Shown: positions 7,410 to 15,741, numbered from the stretch's first letter. The stretch is DNA of 15,802 nucleotides from Rhodoferax sp. (GCA_020048795.1 JAIFMA010000148.1:1-15802), one strand, 5' to 3'. Notes: a model not told the origin generated them from the sequence alone. Numbers and translations are program-made.

Positions 7410-8429
7410 ATGGACCCCCCTATGCACCAACTCCGTAAACCCTACCTGCTGTTCCTTGGCGATGTGGACCTGAAGTCAGATGCCAAAACGGCCTTTGGTC
7501 TGCGCGATTGGTGCACCCAAGATGTGCTGGGTGAGTGGAGCCTGCCCGAAGCCACCGTGACGCTCGATTTGCCAAGACTCTCGCCTGTAGAGGCAGCGCG
7601 GCAGGGTGCCGGATCGATTGTGATTGGCGTGGCAGCGGTGGGCGGTGTGTTGCCAACCCAGTGGCTGACCGAACTTGAAGCCGCGTTGGATGCCGGCCTC
7701 GATGTGGTGAGTGGTCAGCACTCGCGGCTGGCCTCGTTTCCCAGTTTGGTGCAAGCCGCCGCACGAAGTGGTGCGCGGCTGATTGATGTGCGCCATTCGG
7801 ACCAGACTTTTCCGGCTGGCACCGGTCGAAAACGCAGTGGCAAACGGGTGCTGACGGTGGGCACCGATTGCGCCCTGGGCAAAAAGTACACCGCGCTGGC
7901 GCTGACCCAGGCTCTGCAGGCCAAAGGGGTGGCCGCCACCTTCCGGGCCACCGGCCAGACCGGTGTGATGATTGCCGGCCAGGGTGTGGCGATTGATGCG
8001 GTGATTGCCGACTTTGTGGCGGGTGCAGCCGAGCAACTGTCGCCCGACAACGCCGCCGACCATTGGGATGTGATTGAAGGCCAGGGTGCGCTGTTTCACC
8101 CGGCTTATGCGGGTGTGACGCTGGGGCTGCTGCACGGCTCGCAGCCCGACGCGCTGGTGTTGTGCCACGACCCGTCACGCGACACGATTGAGACCTACCC
8201 CGATTTTCCGATTCCAGATTTGCAGGAGGCCATCAACCGCTATGTCGAGGCCGCCCGCCTGACCAACCGGGCCGTGCGCTGCATTGGTTTGAGCATCAAT
8301 TCGTCCACCCTGTCAGACCCGCAGTGGGCCAGCTACGCCAGCGAGTTGTCACAAAGGCTGAAACTGCCGGTGGTGGACCCGATGCGTGGTGGCGTGCAGG
8401 CGCTGGCTGATGCCCTGCTGGCAGCATGA
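7410..8429 (+). CDS. dgcN: DgcN-like DUF1611 protein, putative D-glutamate N-acetyltransferase
   Basis: This 339-residue cytoplasmic protein belongs to the DUF1611 family. DgcN in this family acetylates D-glutamate in the DGC catabolic pathway. Visible features are KPYLLFLGD at 10-18 with AKTAFGLRDW at 25-34, HSDQTFPAGTGR at 129-140, a P-loop-like GTDCALGKKYTA at 151-162, TGQTGVMIAGQG at 181-192 and EGQGALFHPAYAGVTLG at 223-239. Neither ATG 7410 nor ATG 7422 has a clear ribosome site; 7410 is used because it gives a symmetric leader, and 7422 would also fit. The stop overlaps the next start in ATGA, which supports joint function with the racemase. Other DUF1611 members are poorly characterised, so the exact acyl acceptor is inferred. 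Confidence 0.85.
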   Translation: MDPPMHQLRKPYLLFLGDVDLKSDAKTAFGLRDWCTQDVLGEWSLPEATVTLDLPRLSPVEAARQGAGSIVIGVAAVGGVLPTQWLTELEAALDAGLDVVSGQHSRLASFPSLVQAAARSGARLIDVRHSDQTFPAGTGRKRSGKRVLTVGTDCALGKKYTALALTQALQAKGVAATFRATGQTGVMIAGQGVAIDAVIADFVAGAAEQLSPDNAADHWDVIEGQGALFHPAYAGVTLGLLHGSQPDALVLCHDPSRDTIETYPDFPIPDLQEAINRYVEAARLTNRAVRCIGLSINSSTLSDPQWASYASELSQRLKLPVVDPMRGGVQALADALLAA

Positions 8430-9409
8430 TCACCTGCCAGACGCGCGCCGAGCGCTGGGAGATGATCGAGCCCTTCGAGATCTCGCGCGAAGTCATTACC
8501 CATCAGCCGGTGCTGCTGCTCAGCCTGCACGATGGCCAGGGGCACACCGGATGGGCCGAGGCCGCCGGTATTGACTACCAGGGTGAAACACCTGAGTCGA
8601 TGTCGGCTCAGATTACCGCCCTGCGGCCCCATCTGCACGATGGCCTGAGCCACGAGGAACTGTCAGCACGCTTGCCCGCTGGTGGCGCGCGCAATGCGCT
8701 GGACTGCGCCTTGTGGGACTTGCGCGCCAAGCAAACTGGCGTGCCGGTCTGGCAAGCCATCGGGCTGCCACCGCTCAAACCCGTCACGACCGCCTACACC
8801 CTCGGGCTGGGCGATGAAGCCACCACCCGGCGCAAGGCCCGCGAGGCGCGCCAATACCCCTTGCTCAAACTCAAAGTGGACACCAGACGCCACCTTGACG
8901 TGGTGCGCATGGTGCTTGAGGAACACCCCAGCGCCCGGCTGGTGGTCGATGCCAACCAGTCCTGGTCATTCGAATTGCTTGTGACGCTGCTGCCGCAGCT
9001 CAAGGAACTTGGGGTGGAAATGGTTGAACAGCCACTGCCCGTTGGTATGGATTCAGCCCTTGCCGGACTGAATTCGCCCTTGCCACTGGCCGCCGACGAG
9101 TCGTGCACCGACCGTTCGTCACTGACCCACATCGCGGGCCGCTACAGCCACATCAACATCAAACTCGACAAATGCGGGGGTCTGACTGAAGCGCTGGCAT
9201 TGGCCGATGCCGCCCAGCAACTCGGGCTGGGCCTGATGGTGGGCAATATGTGCGGTACCTCACTGGCCATGGCACCGGCTTTTTTGCTGGCGCAGCGTTG
9301 TGCCTATGTGGACCTGGATGGACCCTTGCTACAAAAACTCGATCGTGCGGTGCCCATGCACTATCACCATGGCGTGATCACGGCACCTGACCCGTCACTT
9401 TGGGGCTAG
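8426..9409 (+). CDS. dgcA: DgcA-like N-acetyl-D-glutamate racemase / dipeptide epimerase (enolase superfamily)
   Basis: This 327-residue enolase-superfamily enzyme has the muconate-lactonising/epimerase pattern. The KxK base lies at K148/K150, metal ligands are D175 (VVDANQSW), E201 (EQPLP) and D224 (ADESC), and the opposite-face lysine is in NIKLDKCGG (K246/K249). GNMCGTSLAMAPA lies at 273-285. The enzyme would invert the alpha carbon of a glutamate derivative. Next to dgcN the best reading is racemisation of N-acetyl-D-glutamate to the L-form. A D-L-D at 296-298 resembles the DxD that binds the free amino group of dipeptides in L-Ala-D/L-Glu epimerases, so a dipeptide substrate is an alternative. 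It starts in the ATGA overlap with dgcN. Confidence 0.87.
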   Translation: MITCQTRAERWEMIEPFEISREVITHQPVLLLSLHDGQGHTGWAEAAGIDYQGETPESMSAQITALRPHLHDGLSHEELSARLPAGGARNALDCALWDLRAKQTGVPVWQAIGLPPLKPVTTAYTLGLGDEATTRRKAREARQYPLLKLKVDTRRHLDVVRMVLEEHPSARLVVDANQSWSFELLVTLLPQLKELGVEMVEQPLPVGMDSALAGLNSPLPLAADESCTDRSSLTHIAGRYSHINIKLDKCGGLTEALALADAAQQLGLGLMVGNMCGTSLAMAPAFLLAQRCAYVDLDGPLLQKLDRAVPMHYHHGVITAPDPSLWG

Positions 9410-9478
9410 GCCAGTTCCAGACCACCGAGCAACTTCAAATCTGGCGCATCACGGCACCAACTATGTCAAACTTCGGGC
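9410..9478 (+). other. Spacer between the racemase and kinase operons
   Basis: These 69 bp separate the metabolic pair from the signalling operon. I see a weak inverted pair, CCAGA/TCTGG, at about 9417-9443, no U-rich terminator and no clear sigma-70 promoter. Read-through from dgcA into the kinases therefore cannot be excluded. Confidence 0.3.
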
Positions 9479-11266
9479 ATGACCCAGGCCCAAGCATTGA
9501 CACACCAATACGCGCAAGTGTTGCAGCAGCACACGACGATGCTGTCGGACTATCGTGCGCTCCAACTGGAAGTGGATCAGCAGCGTGCAGAAATCGCCAA
9601 GTGGCTCGAAAGACGCACAACCGAGCTACAGGCAGAAGCGCTTGAGCAAAAGCGGGCGCGTACCCTGCAAGAGGTGTTTTATCGCATTGCCGAACGCGCC
9701 ACCGCAGGGCTGACCTTTTATGAGTTCTCGCGCGTGGTTCACGATCTGTTGGGCGAGCTGATTTACGCCAGGAATTTCTTTGTCTGTCTGTACAGCGCAC
9801 AGAAACACACGCTTGATTTTCCTTACTACATCGACGAACGTGATGGTGAAACCTTGCAATGCAGCGATGTGCCGTATCGACGGGGTCTGACCGAGTTTGT
9901 GCTGCGCAGCGGCCAGCCCCAGCGCATTGATGCCGTCAGGTTTGCCAGCCTGCAAGCCAGTGGTGACATCACCGAGGCCACGGGCGACCTCAGTTTTAGC
10001 TGCTGGATGGGCGTGCCGATGCAGATCCGCGGTGCCATCGGCGGTGTGCTGGCGGTGCAGCGCTATGAGGCCGGCAATGACTACAGTGCATCAGATGCCG
10101 ACATCCTGAGCTTTGTCGCCAATCATTTCAGCAGTGCCATCGAGCGCTACCAGACCATTGAAGAGTTGCGCAAGTCAGAATGGCGCTACCGCACCATCAT
10201 TGAAAAAGTGGGCCTCGGTGTGGTGGTCATTCAGGGCGGGCAGGCGGTGTTTGCCAATCCCTGCATGGCCAGCATCGTCGGGCATCCGATCGCGCATATT
10301 TTGTCGCAACCGTTAACGGCCTTTGTGCATCCCGATGATGTGGCATCCGTGGCCACTCAATACGCCAAACGCCAGCGTGGCGAGGCGCTCGATCCGCAAT
10401 ACCCGGCCCGCATCATTGATGCACAAGGCCAGATCAGGTGGCTTGAATTTTCTGCCGTGCCGATCGACTGGAACCGGCACCAGGCGACCTTGCTGTTTGC
10501 CGTGGATGCCACCGAGAGGCACCAGGCCGAGCAGACACAAGGCCAGGCACTACAGCGGCAAACGGAGCTCAACGCCATGAAATCTGGCTTTATCGCCATG
10601 GCATCGCACGAATTTCGCACCCCGCTGGCGACCATCCACGGTTCGCTGGAGTTGTTGCGCCATTACGATGAACGACTCAGTGCGCCGCAAAAGGACGCTG
10701 CGCTGCACAAGGTCGATGTGGCCGTGCAGCGCATGACCCGCATGCTTGAAAACGTGCTGCTGATTGGCAGTGCAGATGCCAGACAACTGGTTTTTGAGCC
10801 GGCACCGGTCGGACTGACGGCATTCATCCACGGCCTGCTGGATGAACTGCGCAGCAGCATGAACACCCAGACGGCAAAAATCAGCTTGACCCTGGATCTA
10901 CCCGCACCAGAGGCGGTGTTCTGGCTGGATGAACACCTGCTGCGCAAAATTCTGGGTAACCTGATGGGCAACGCCATCAAGTACGCACGCGACGACACCG
11001 AAGTGCAACTGTGCGTCAGGGGCACTGAACAAGGTCTGGAGATCACGGTAACCGATCAGGGCATTGGCATCCCGGCAGAGGATTTGCCCCACCTGTTTGA
11101 GCGTTTTCATCGCGCCAGCAACGTCGGCCTGATCACTGGCACTGGGCTTGGCCTGTCCATCGTCAAAGCCGCCGTGGCGGCTCATCACGGCAGCATCAGC
11201 GTGCAAAGTCAGGTCGGTGTTGGCAGTTGCTTCACCGTGACTTTGCCGGTTCAGGAGTGCTCATGA
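9479..11266 (+). CDS. Cytoplasmic GAF-PAS sensor histidine kinase (first of a tandem pair)
   Basis: This 595-residue kinase has no membrane segment or signal peptide. In order it has an N-terminal coiled coil (about 20-65), a GAF domain (about 66-225, with VPYRRGLTEFVLR at 131-143 and GVPMQIRG at 178-185), a PAS domain (about 235-350), a HisKA dimerisation domain with phospho-acceptor H377 in MASHEFRTPL, and a HATPase domain with N494/N498, DQGIG at 526-530 and GTGLGLS at 554-560. All catalytic residues look intact. It should autophosphorylate in response to a cytoplasmic signal and pass phosphate to the response regulator two genes downstream. The ATG 9479 start has only a weak ribosome site. 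The stop overlaps the next kinase in ATGA. Signal unknown. Confidence 0.92.
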   Translation: MTQAQALTHQYAQVLQQHTTMLSDYRALQLEVDQQRAEIAKWLERRTTELQAEALEQKRARTLQEVFYRIAERATAGLTFYEFSRVVHDLLGELIYARNFFVCLYSAQKHTLDFPYYIDERDGETLQCSDVPYRRGLTEFVLRSGQPQRIDAVRFASLQASGDITEATGDLSFSCWMGVPMQIRGAIGGVLAVQRYEAGNDYSASDADILSFVANHFSSAIERYQTIEELRKSEWRYRTIIEKVGLGVVVIQGGQAVFANPCMASIVGHPIAHILSQPLTAFVHPDDVASVATQYAKRQRGEALDPQYPARIIDAQGQIRWLEFSAVPIDWNRHQATLLFAVDATERHQAEQTQGQALQRQTELNAMKSGFIAMASHEFRTPLATIHGSLELLRHYDERLSAPQKDAALHKVDVAVQRMTRMLENVLLIGSADARQLVFEPAPVGLTAFIHGLLDELRSSMNTQTAKISLTLDLPAPEAVFWLDEHLLRKILGNLMGNAIKYARDDTEVQLCVRGTEQGLEITVTDQGIGIPAEDLPHLFERFHRASNVGLITGTGLGLSIVKAAVAAHHGSISVQSQVGVGSCFTVTLPVQECS

Positions 11267-13071
11267 CAACCTGGTCCGAGCAGTTGGTGCCATTGCACGA
11301 CCTGCAATCGCAGCACCAGGCCTTGGCGCGCGACTATGTGGCCTTGCAGGCTGAGTGGCAGCGGCAAAAACAGGCCGCCAGCAACTGGCTGGAGCGCCGT
11401 GGCGACGAGTTGCAGGCTGAGGCCGCTGAGCAAAAAAAGGCCGAAACCCTGCAGCGCATTTTTTACCGCATCGCCGAGCGCGCCACCGCCAATCTGTCGT
11501 TTTACGAATTTTTGCAAACCGTGCACGGGCTGCTGGGCGAACTGCTGTATGCCAGGAACTGCTATGTCTGCCTTTACGATGCCCAAAGCAACACCAAGGA
11601 TTTCCCGTACTACGTGGATGAGCGCGATGGTGACCGCCTGCAACTCAGCCATGTGCCCTATCGGCGTGGCTTGACCGAATTTGTGCTGCGCACCGCCAAA
11701 CCACAGCTGATCGATGCGGCCAGGCTGCAGCAGCTACAGGCGACCGGCGAAATCACGCAGGGCAGTGGCGACATGAGCTTTACCTCATGGCTGGGCGTGC
11801 CGATGCAAATCCGCGGTGTCACCGCCGGGGTGCTGACGGTGCAGGGTTATGAGCCAAGTGTGCATTACGACGCGTCGGATGCGGACCTGCTGTCGTTTGT
11901 GGCCAACCATGTCAGCAGTGCCATCGAGCGTTACCAGGCGATTGACGAACTGCGCAAGTCGGAGGCACGCTACCGGCTGGTGATTGAGAGTGTGGGCGTG
12001 GGTGTGGTGGTGGTGCAGGCCGGACGCATGGTGTTTGCCAACCCCAGCATGGTGCGTATCGTCGGCCACCCGCTGGACTATCTGCTGTCAAACCACTTCA
12101 CGGCGACGATTCACCCCGATGACGTGGCGCAAGTGGTCGAGCGGCACCAGCGCCGACTGCGCAACGAGCCGGTGGAGACGAACTACGGCTTTCGCGTCAT
12201 CACCCAGGGTGGTGACATCCGCTGGCTCGATCTGTCTGCGGTCAAGATTGAATGGGGCGCAGCCGATGCCACCCTGATGTTTGTGGTCGATGCCACCGCC
12301 CGCATGCAGGCCGAACAGACCCGGCGCGTGGCGTTGCAAAAACAGGGTGAGCTCAATGACATGAAGTCGCGCTTCATTGCCATGGCATCGCACGAGTTCC
12401 GCACGCCACTTGCCACCATTCACGGCTCGGTGGAACTGCTGCGCCACTACCAGAACCGCCTTCGCCCCGAGCAAAAGGCCGAAGCCCTGAAAAAAATTGA
12501 CGATGCGGTGCACCGCATGACACGCATGCTGGAAAACGTGTTGCTGATTGGCCGCGCCGACGCGGGTCAGCTTGAGTTCAATCCGCAGGCGCTGGCGGTG
12601 ACGCGTTTTTGTCTGGGGCTCATCGACGAGCTCAGAAGCAGCATGGCGGTGCGCTGTGACAAGGTCAAGCTGGTGCTCGACCTGCCGCCTTCGGATTTGG
12701 AGCTTTGGCTTGATGAAACGCTGCTGCGCAATATCCTGGGCAACTTGCTGGGCAACGCCCTGAAATACACGCCCGATGGGAAAACCGTCTTTTTCACGCT
12801 ACAGGTTGGCACCGATTCGCTTGACATCAAGGTGGCCGACGAGGGCATTGGCATTCCCGAGGCGGATCTGCCGCGCCTGTTTGAAAGCTTTCAACGTGCC
12901 AGCAATGTGGGCACCATCGCCGGCACTGGCCTGGGGCTGTCGATTGTGCGCGACTCGGTCACCTGGCATAAGGGGTCGATCGAAGTCACCAGCCAGGTCA
13001 ACCGCGGCAGTTGCTTCAGCGTGGTGTTGCCAACAAAAATACTGACTCCGAACCACCAGGGAACATCATGA
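11263..13071 (+). CDS. Cytoplasmic GAF-PAS sensor histidine kinase (second of a tandem pair)
   Basis: This 602-residue kinase is a paralogue of the preceding one, collinear over the first 590 residues with no gap needed. I chose ATG 11263, in the ATGA overlap and preceded by AGGAG at 11253-11257; the frame also opens at TTG 11227, but that region codes for the end of the first kinase. Domains match: coiled coil, GAF (about 66-225), PAS (about 235-350), HisKA with H377, and HATPase with N494/N498, DEGIG at 526-530 and GTGLGLS at 554-560. By hand count about 61% of aligned residues are identical; divergence is greatest in the N-terminus, the PAS segment at about 271-310 and residues 501-520. 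The stop overlaps the response regulator start. Confidence 0.92.
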   Translation: MTTWSEQLVPLHDLQSQHQALARDYVALQAEWQRQKQAASNWLERRGDELQAEAAEQKKAETLQRIFYRIAERATANLSFYEFLQTVHGLLGELLYARNCYVCLYDAQSNTKDFPYYVDERDGDRLQLSHVPYRRGLTEFVLRTAKPQLIDAARLQQLQATGEITQGSGDMSFTSWLGVPMQIRGVTAGVLTVQGYEPSVHYDASDADLLSFVANHVSSAIERYQAIDELRKSEARYRLVIESVGVGVVVVQAGRMVFANPSMVRIVGHPLDYLLSNHFTATIHPDDVAQVVERHQRRLRNEPVETNYGFRVITQGGDIRWLDLSAVKIEWGAADATLMFVVDATARMQAEQTRRVALQKQGELNDMKSRFIAMASHEFRTPLATIHGSVELLRHYQNRLRPEQKAEALKKIDDAVHRMTRMLENVLLIGRADAGQLEFNPQALAVTRFCLGLIDELRSSMAVRCDKVKLVLDLPPSDLELWLDETLLRNILGNLLGNALKYTPDGKTVFFTLQVGTDSLDIKVADEGIGIPEADLPRLFESFQRASNVGTIAGTGLGLSIVRDSVTWHKGSIEVTSQVNRGSCFSVVLPTKILTPNHQGTS

Positions 13072-14792
13072 AAATTCTGATCGCAGAAGACGAACCCAGT
13101 TTGCGCGAGAACCTCCAGTTGATGCTGGAGCTTGAAGGCTACCAGGTGCGGTCAGCCTGCGATGGGCTTGATGCGCTGGAGCAGGCGCGCGCGCATTGCC
13201 CCGATTTGCTGATCTCTGACGTGATGATGCCGCGGCTGGACGGCTTTGGGCTGGTTGAGGCACTGCGTCAGGATGCCGCCACCGCCATGTTACCCATCAT
13301 CGTCCTGAGTGCCAAAGCCGATCGCAGCGATGTCAGGTTGGGCATGACACTCGGGGCCGATGACTACCTGGTGAAACCCTACCGACGCGAAGAGCTGCTG
13401 GATGCCATCACCACCCGCTTGAGCCGAAGCCGACAGGTGGCGCAAGCCACGGTGCGGCACCAGGACGAGATTCGCCAGGCGCTGCAGCTCGATCCGTTGA
13501 CCTCGCTACCCAACCGGCTGGGTTTCGAACAGGCGATTGCGAGCGAACTGCGTCAGCATCAAGGTTCAGGGCCGCCGGCCATCACCGTGGTGTGTCTGGG
13601 ACTCGACGGTTTTTCACGCATCAACGACGGCTTTGGCTCGACCGTGGGCGATCTGGTGCTGTGTGAGGTGTCGCGCCGGCTCGGCCATGCGGTGAGGCAA
13701 CTCGGACAAAGTGCTGGCCAGCATCCGGTGGCTCGACTGGCTGGTGACTGTTTTGGCATTTGCCTGCGCACCAGCGCGCCGGCACCGGCGCTGGCGTCGC
13801 AGGTCAGGCAACTGATGCAGGTGCTGGCGCCGCCGTTCCAGATTGCTGGCCACAGTCTGCACCTCAACGCCAGCACTGGTGCCTGTCAGGCCAGCGACTC
13901 GTCGTGTACCGCCGTGTCGCTGATGTTCAATGCCGAATCTGCCATGCGCCATGCCAAACCGCATGGCCCCGGGGCCTATCGCTTGTTTGATGGTGCCGTG
14001 AATCAGCAAGTAGCCCGCCAGTTGCAGATCCACAACGAACTGCACAACGCTGTGGCAAACGGTGCGCTACTGGTCTATTACCAGCCGCAGATCCAGGTTG
14101 GAACCGGCCAACTGAGGGGTTTTGAAGCCCTGGCGCGCTGGCAGCACCCCACACTGGGCTGGGTGTCACCGGCGGAGTTCATCCCGATTGCCGAAGCAAG
14201 CGGCATCATCAACCAGTTGGGTGAGAGTGTGCTGCGCAGTGCCGCAGCCCAGGCCGTGCAATGGTTAAACCTTGGGCAGCGCGACTTTCGGATGGCAGTC
14301 AACCTGTCGGTGCGTCAGTTTGCCAGCGGTCAGTTACCCGCTCTGGTGGGGCAGGTGCTGCATGACACCGGACTGCCGGCGCACATGCTGGAACTGGAAG
14401 TGACCGAAAGCCTGGCGCTGCAAAGTGTGGCCAGCACGGTAGCCACCCTGCATTCACTCAAGGCCCTGGGCATCAAGTTGTCGATGGACGACTTTGGCAC
14501 GGGTTACTCCAGCCTGGCTTACCTCAAACGTTATCCGCTCGATGCCCTGAAGATCGACCAGAGCTTTGTGCGCAACATCACGCACGATGCGGGCGATGCC
14601 GCCATCACCCGCGCCATTGTGGCCATGGCGCACAGTTTTGGCATGAGTGTGATCGCCGAAGGCGTTGAAACTCCGGAACAACTGGCCTTTCTGCGCCAGC
14701 TTGGCTGTGAGGAATTTCAGGGCTATCTGTTTAGCCGACCGGTCCCCGCCAGCGAAGCGCTGCGCTGCTTCGGCGGCTATCACCCGGTCTAA
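13068..14792 (+). CDS. Response regulator with REC, degenerate GGDEF and EAL domains (c-di-GMP phosphodiesterase)
   Basis: This 574-residue regulator is the probable phosphorylation target of the two kinases. I chose ATG 13068 because it lies in an ATGA overlap, has AGGG upstream and starts a REC domain exactly (MKILIAEDEP). REC (1-120) has the acidic pocket E7-E9, phospho-acceptor D51, S81 and K103. The GGDEF domain (about 140-310, DPLTSLPN at 142-149) has AGDCF at 225-229 instead of GGDEF and no RxxD inhibitory site, so cyclase activity is unlikely. The EAL domain (about 318-565) keeps E353 in EALARW, N412, E444, DDFGTGYSS at 474-482, K495, E531 and Q551, consistent with active hydrolysis of c-di-GMP. 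The degenerate domain may bind GTP as an input, as known in other phosphodiesterases. Confidence 0.92.
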   Translation: MKILIAEDEPSLRENLQLMLELEGYQVRSACDGLDALEQARAHCPDLLISDVMMPRLDGFGLVEALRQDAATAMLPIIVLSAKADRSDVRLGMTLGADDYLVKPYRREELLDAITTRLSRSRQVAQATVRHQDEIRQALQLDPLTSLPNRLGFEQAIASELRQHQGSGPPAITVVCLGLDGFSRINDGFGSTVGDLVLCEVSRRLGHAVRQLGQSAGQHPVARLAGDCFGICLRTSAPAPALASQVRQLMQVLAPPFQIAGHSLHLNASTGACQASDSSCTAVSLMFNAESAMRHAKPHGPGAYRLFDGAVNQQVARQLQIHNELHNAVANGALLVYYQPQIQVGTGQLRGFEALARWQHPTLGWVSPAEFIPIAEASGIINQLGESVLRSAAAQAVQWLNLGQRDFRMAVNLSVRQFASGQLPALVGQVLHDTGLPAHMLELEVTESLALQSVASTVATLHSLKALGIKLSMDDFGTGYSSLAYLKRYPLDALKIDQSFVRNITHDAGDAAITRAIVAMAHSFGMSVIAEGVETPEQLAFLRQLGCEEFQGYLFSRPVPASEALRCFGGYHPV

Positions 14793-14795
14793 TTC

Positions 14796-14918
14796 CATTT
14801 CTAAATCATCCGTGTCGTTGTTGCTTTGCCTTGTCCTCCCAATGCATCTGAAGATGCATTGGGACAAGCGTCAGCACTGCCTGCGGCTTCGCGCCTAGAC
14901 ACAAATGATTTAGAAATG
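14796..14918. repeat. 123-bp palindromic element with 14-bp terminal inverted repeats
   Basis: CATTTCTAAATCAT at 14796-14809 is the exact inverse of ATGATTTAGAAATG at 14905-14918. Inside is a near-perfect hairpin: CCCAATGCATCT at 14838-14849 and AGATGCATTGGG at 14852-14863, two bases apart, extended by CTTGT/ACAAG (14830-14834/14864-14868) across a 3-base bulge. The element starts 4 bp after the response regulator stop and runs into the end of uppP. No target-site duplication is visible. It resembles a miniature inverted-repeat element or a REP-type palindrome; a bidirectional transcription end between convergent genes is also possible, although no T-run follows the hairpin. Confidence 0.7.
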
Positions 14919-15741
14919 AGGCCACGGTGCCGCTCCAGGCGGTGACCAGCACCACCAGGCCAAAGGCAATGCGATAGTAGGCAAAGCCCACAAAGCTGTG
15001 GCTGGCAATGTAGCGCAGCAGCCAGCGAATACACAACCAGGCGCTGAGGAACGACACCACCAGCCCAACCATAAACATCGGCAAATCGGCCATTGACAGC
15101 AAGGCTCGCTCTTTGTAAAGGCTATAGGCACCCGCGCCAATCAGGGTTGGAATCGCCAGATAAAACGAAAAATCAGTAGCCGCCTTGCGCGACAGGCCCA
15201 GCAGCATGCCGCCAATGATGGTGGCACCGCTGCGGCTGGTGCCCGGAATCATCGCCAGACATTGCACCAGGCCAACCTTGAGCGCGTCCATGGGGGTCAT
15301 GGCCTCCACATCGTGAATGCGGGCGCTTGCCGGGTGGGTTTGCTGGCGGCGCTCGGCCCACAAAATGACAAAGCCGCCGATGATGAAGGTAGCCGCCACC
15401 ACCACCGGGTTAAACAGATGCGCCTTGATGACTTTGCCAAACAGCAGGCCAAGAATCACTGCCGGAAAAAATGCAATCACCACATTCAGGGCAAAACGCT
15501 GGGCCTGCCGCTCGGAGGGCAAGGCCACCACGGTATCGCGGATCTTTGCCCAATAGACCAAAATCACCGCAAAAATAGCCCCGGTCTGGATGGCAATGTC
15601 AAACACCTTGGCTTTTTCATCGTCAAAACCCAGCAAGGCACCCACCAGAATCAGGTGCCCGGTACTCGAGATCGGCAAAAACTCGGTCAGCCCCTCCACC
15701 AGCCCCATGATGGCGGCCTTGATCAGCAACGTCATATCCAC
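14806..15741 (-). CDS. uppP: Undecaprenyl-diphosphate phosphatase UppP (BacA)
   Basis: This integral membrane enzyme dephosphorylates undecaprenyl diphosphate, recycling the lipid carrier for peptidoglycan and other envelope polymers, and confers bacitracin tolerance. Both catalytic motifs are clear: EGLTEFLPISSTGHL at residues 16-30 and PGTSRSGAT at 166-174, among about eight hydrophobic segments. I prefer GTG 15741 (giving VDMTLLIKA, like the MDxxLLxKA of relatives) because AAGGAG lies 5 bp upstream; ATG 15735 would be 11 bp from it. The protein is 311 residues, against about 273 in E. coli. From residue 275 the codons lie inside the 14796-14918 palindromic element, which supplies about 37 foreign-looking residues and the TGA stop. 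The core enzyme should be functional. Confidence 0.95.
   Translation of the reverse strand: MDMTLLIKAAIMGLVEGLTEFLPISSTGHLILVGALLGFDDEKAKVFDIAIQTGAIFAVILVYWAKIRDTVVALPSERQAQRFALNVVIAFFPAVILGLLFGKVIKAHLFNPVVVAATFIIGGFVILWAERRQQTHPASARIHDVEAMTPMDALKVGLVQCLAMIPGTSRSGATIIGGMLLGLSRKAATDFSFYLAIPTLIGAGAYSLYKERALLSMADLPMFMVGLVVSFLSAWLCIRWLLRYIASHSFVGFAYYRIAFGLVVLVTAWSGTVASFLNHLCLGAKPQAVLTLVPMHLQMHWEDKAKQQRHG

Noticed and set aside
11227..11262. TTG start for the second kinase
   Set aside because: ATG 11263 has AGGAG at good spacing, overlaps the previous stop in ATGA and lines up with the start of the paralogue.
13011..13067. Earlier start for the response regulator
   Set aside because: The added 19 residues overlap the end of the kinase gene and precede a canonical REC start at MKILIAEDE.
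14830..14868. Intrinsic terminator at the internal hairpin
   Set aside because: The hairpin is strong, but neither side is followed by a T-run, so I describe it as part of the palindromic element instead.
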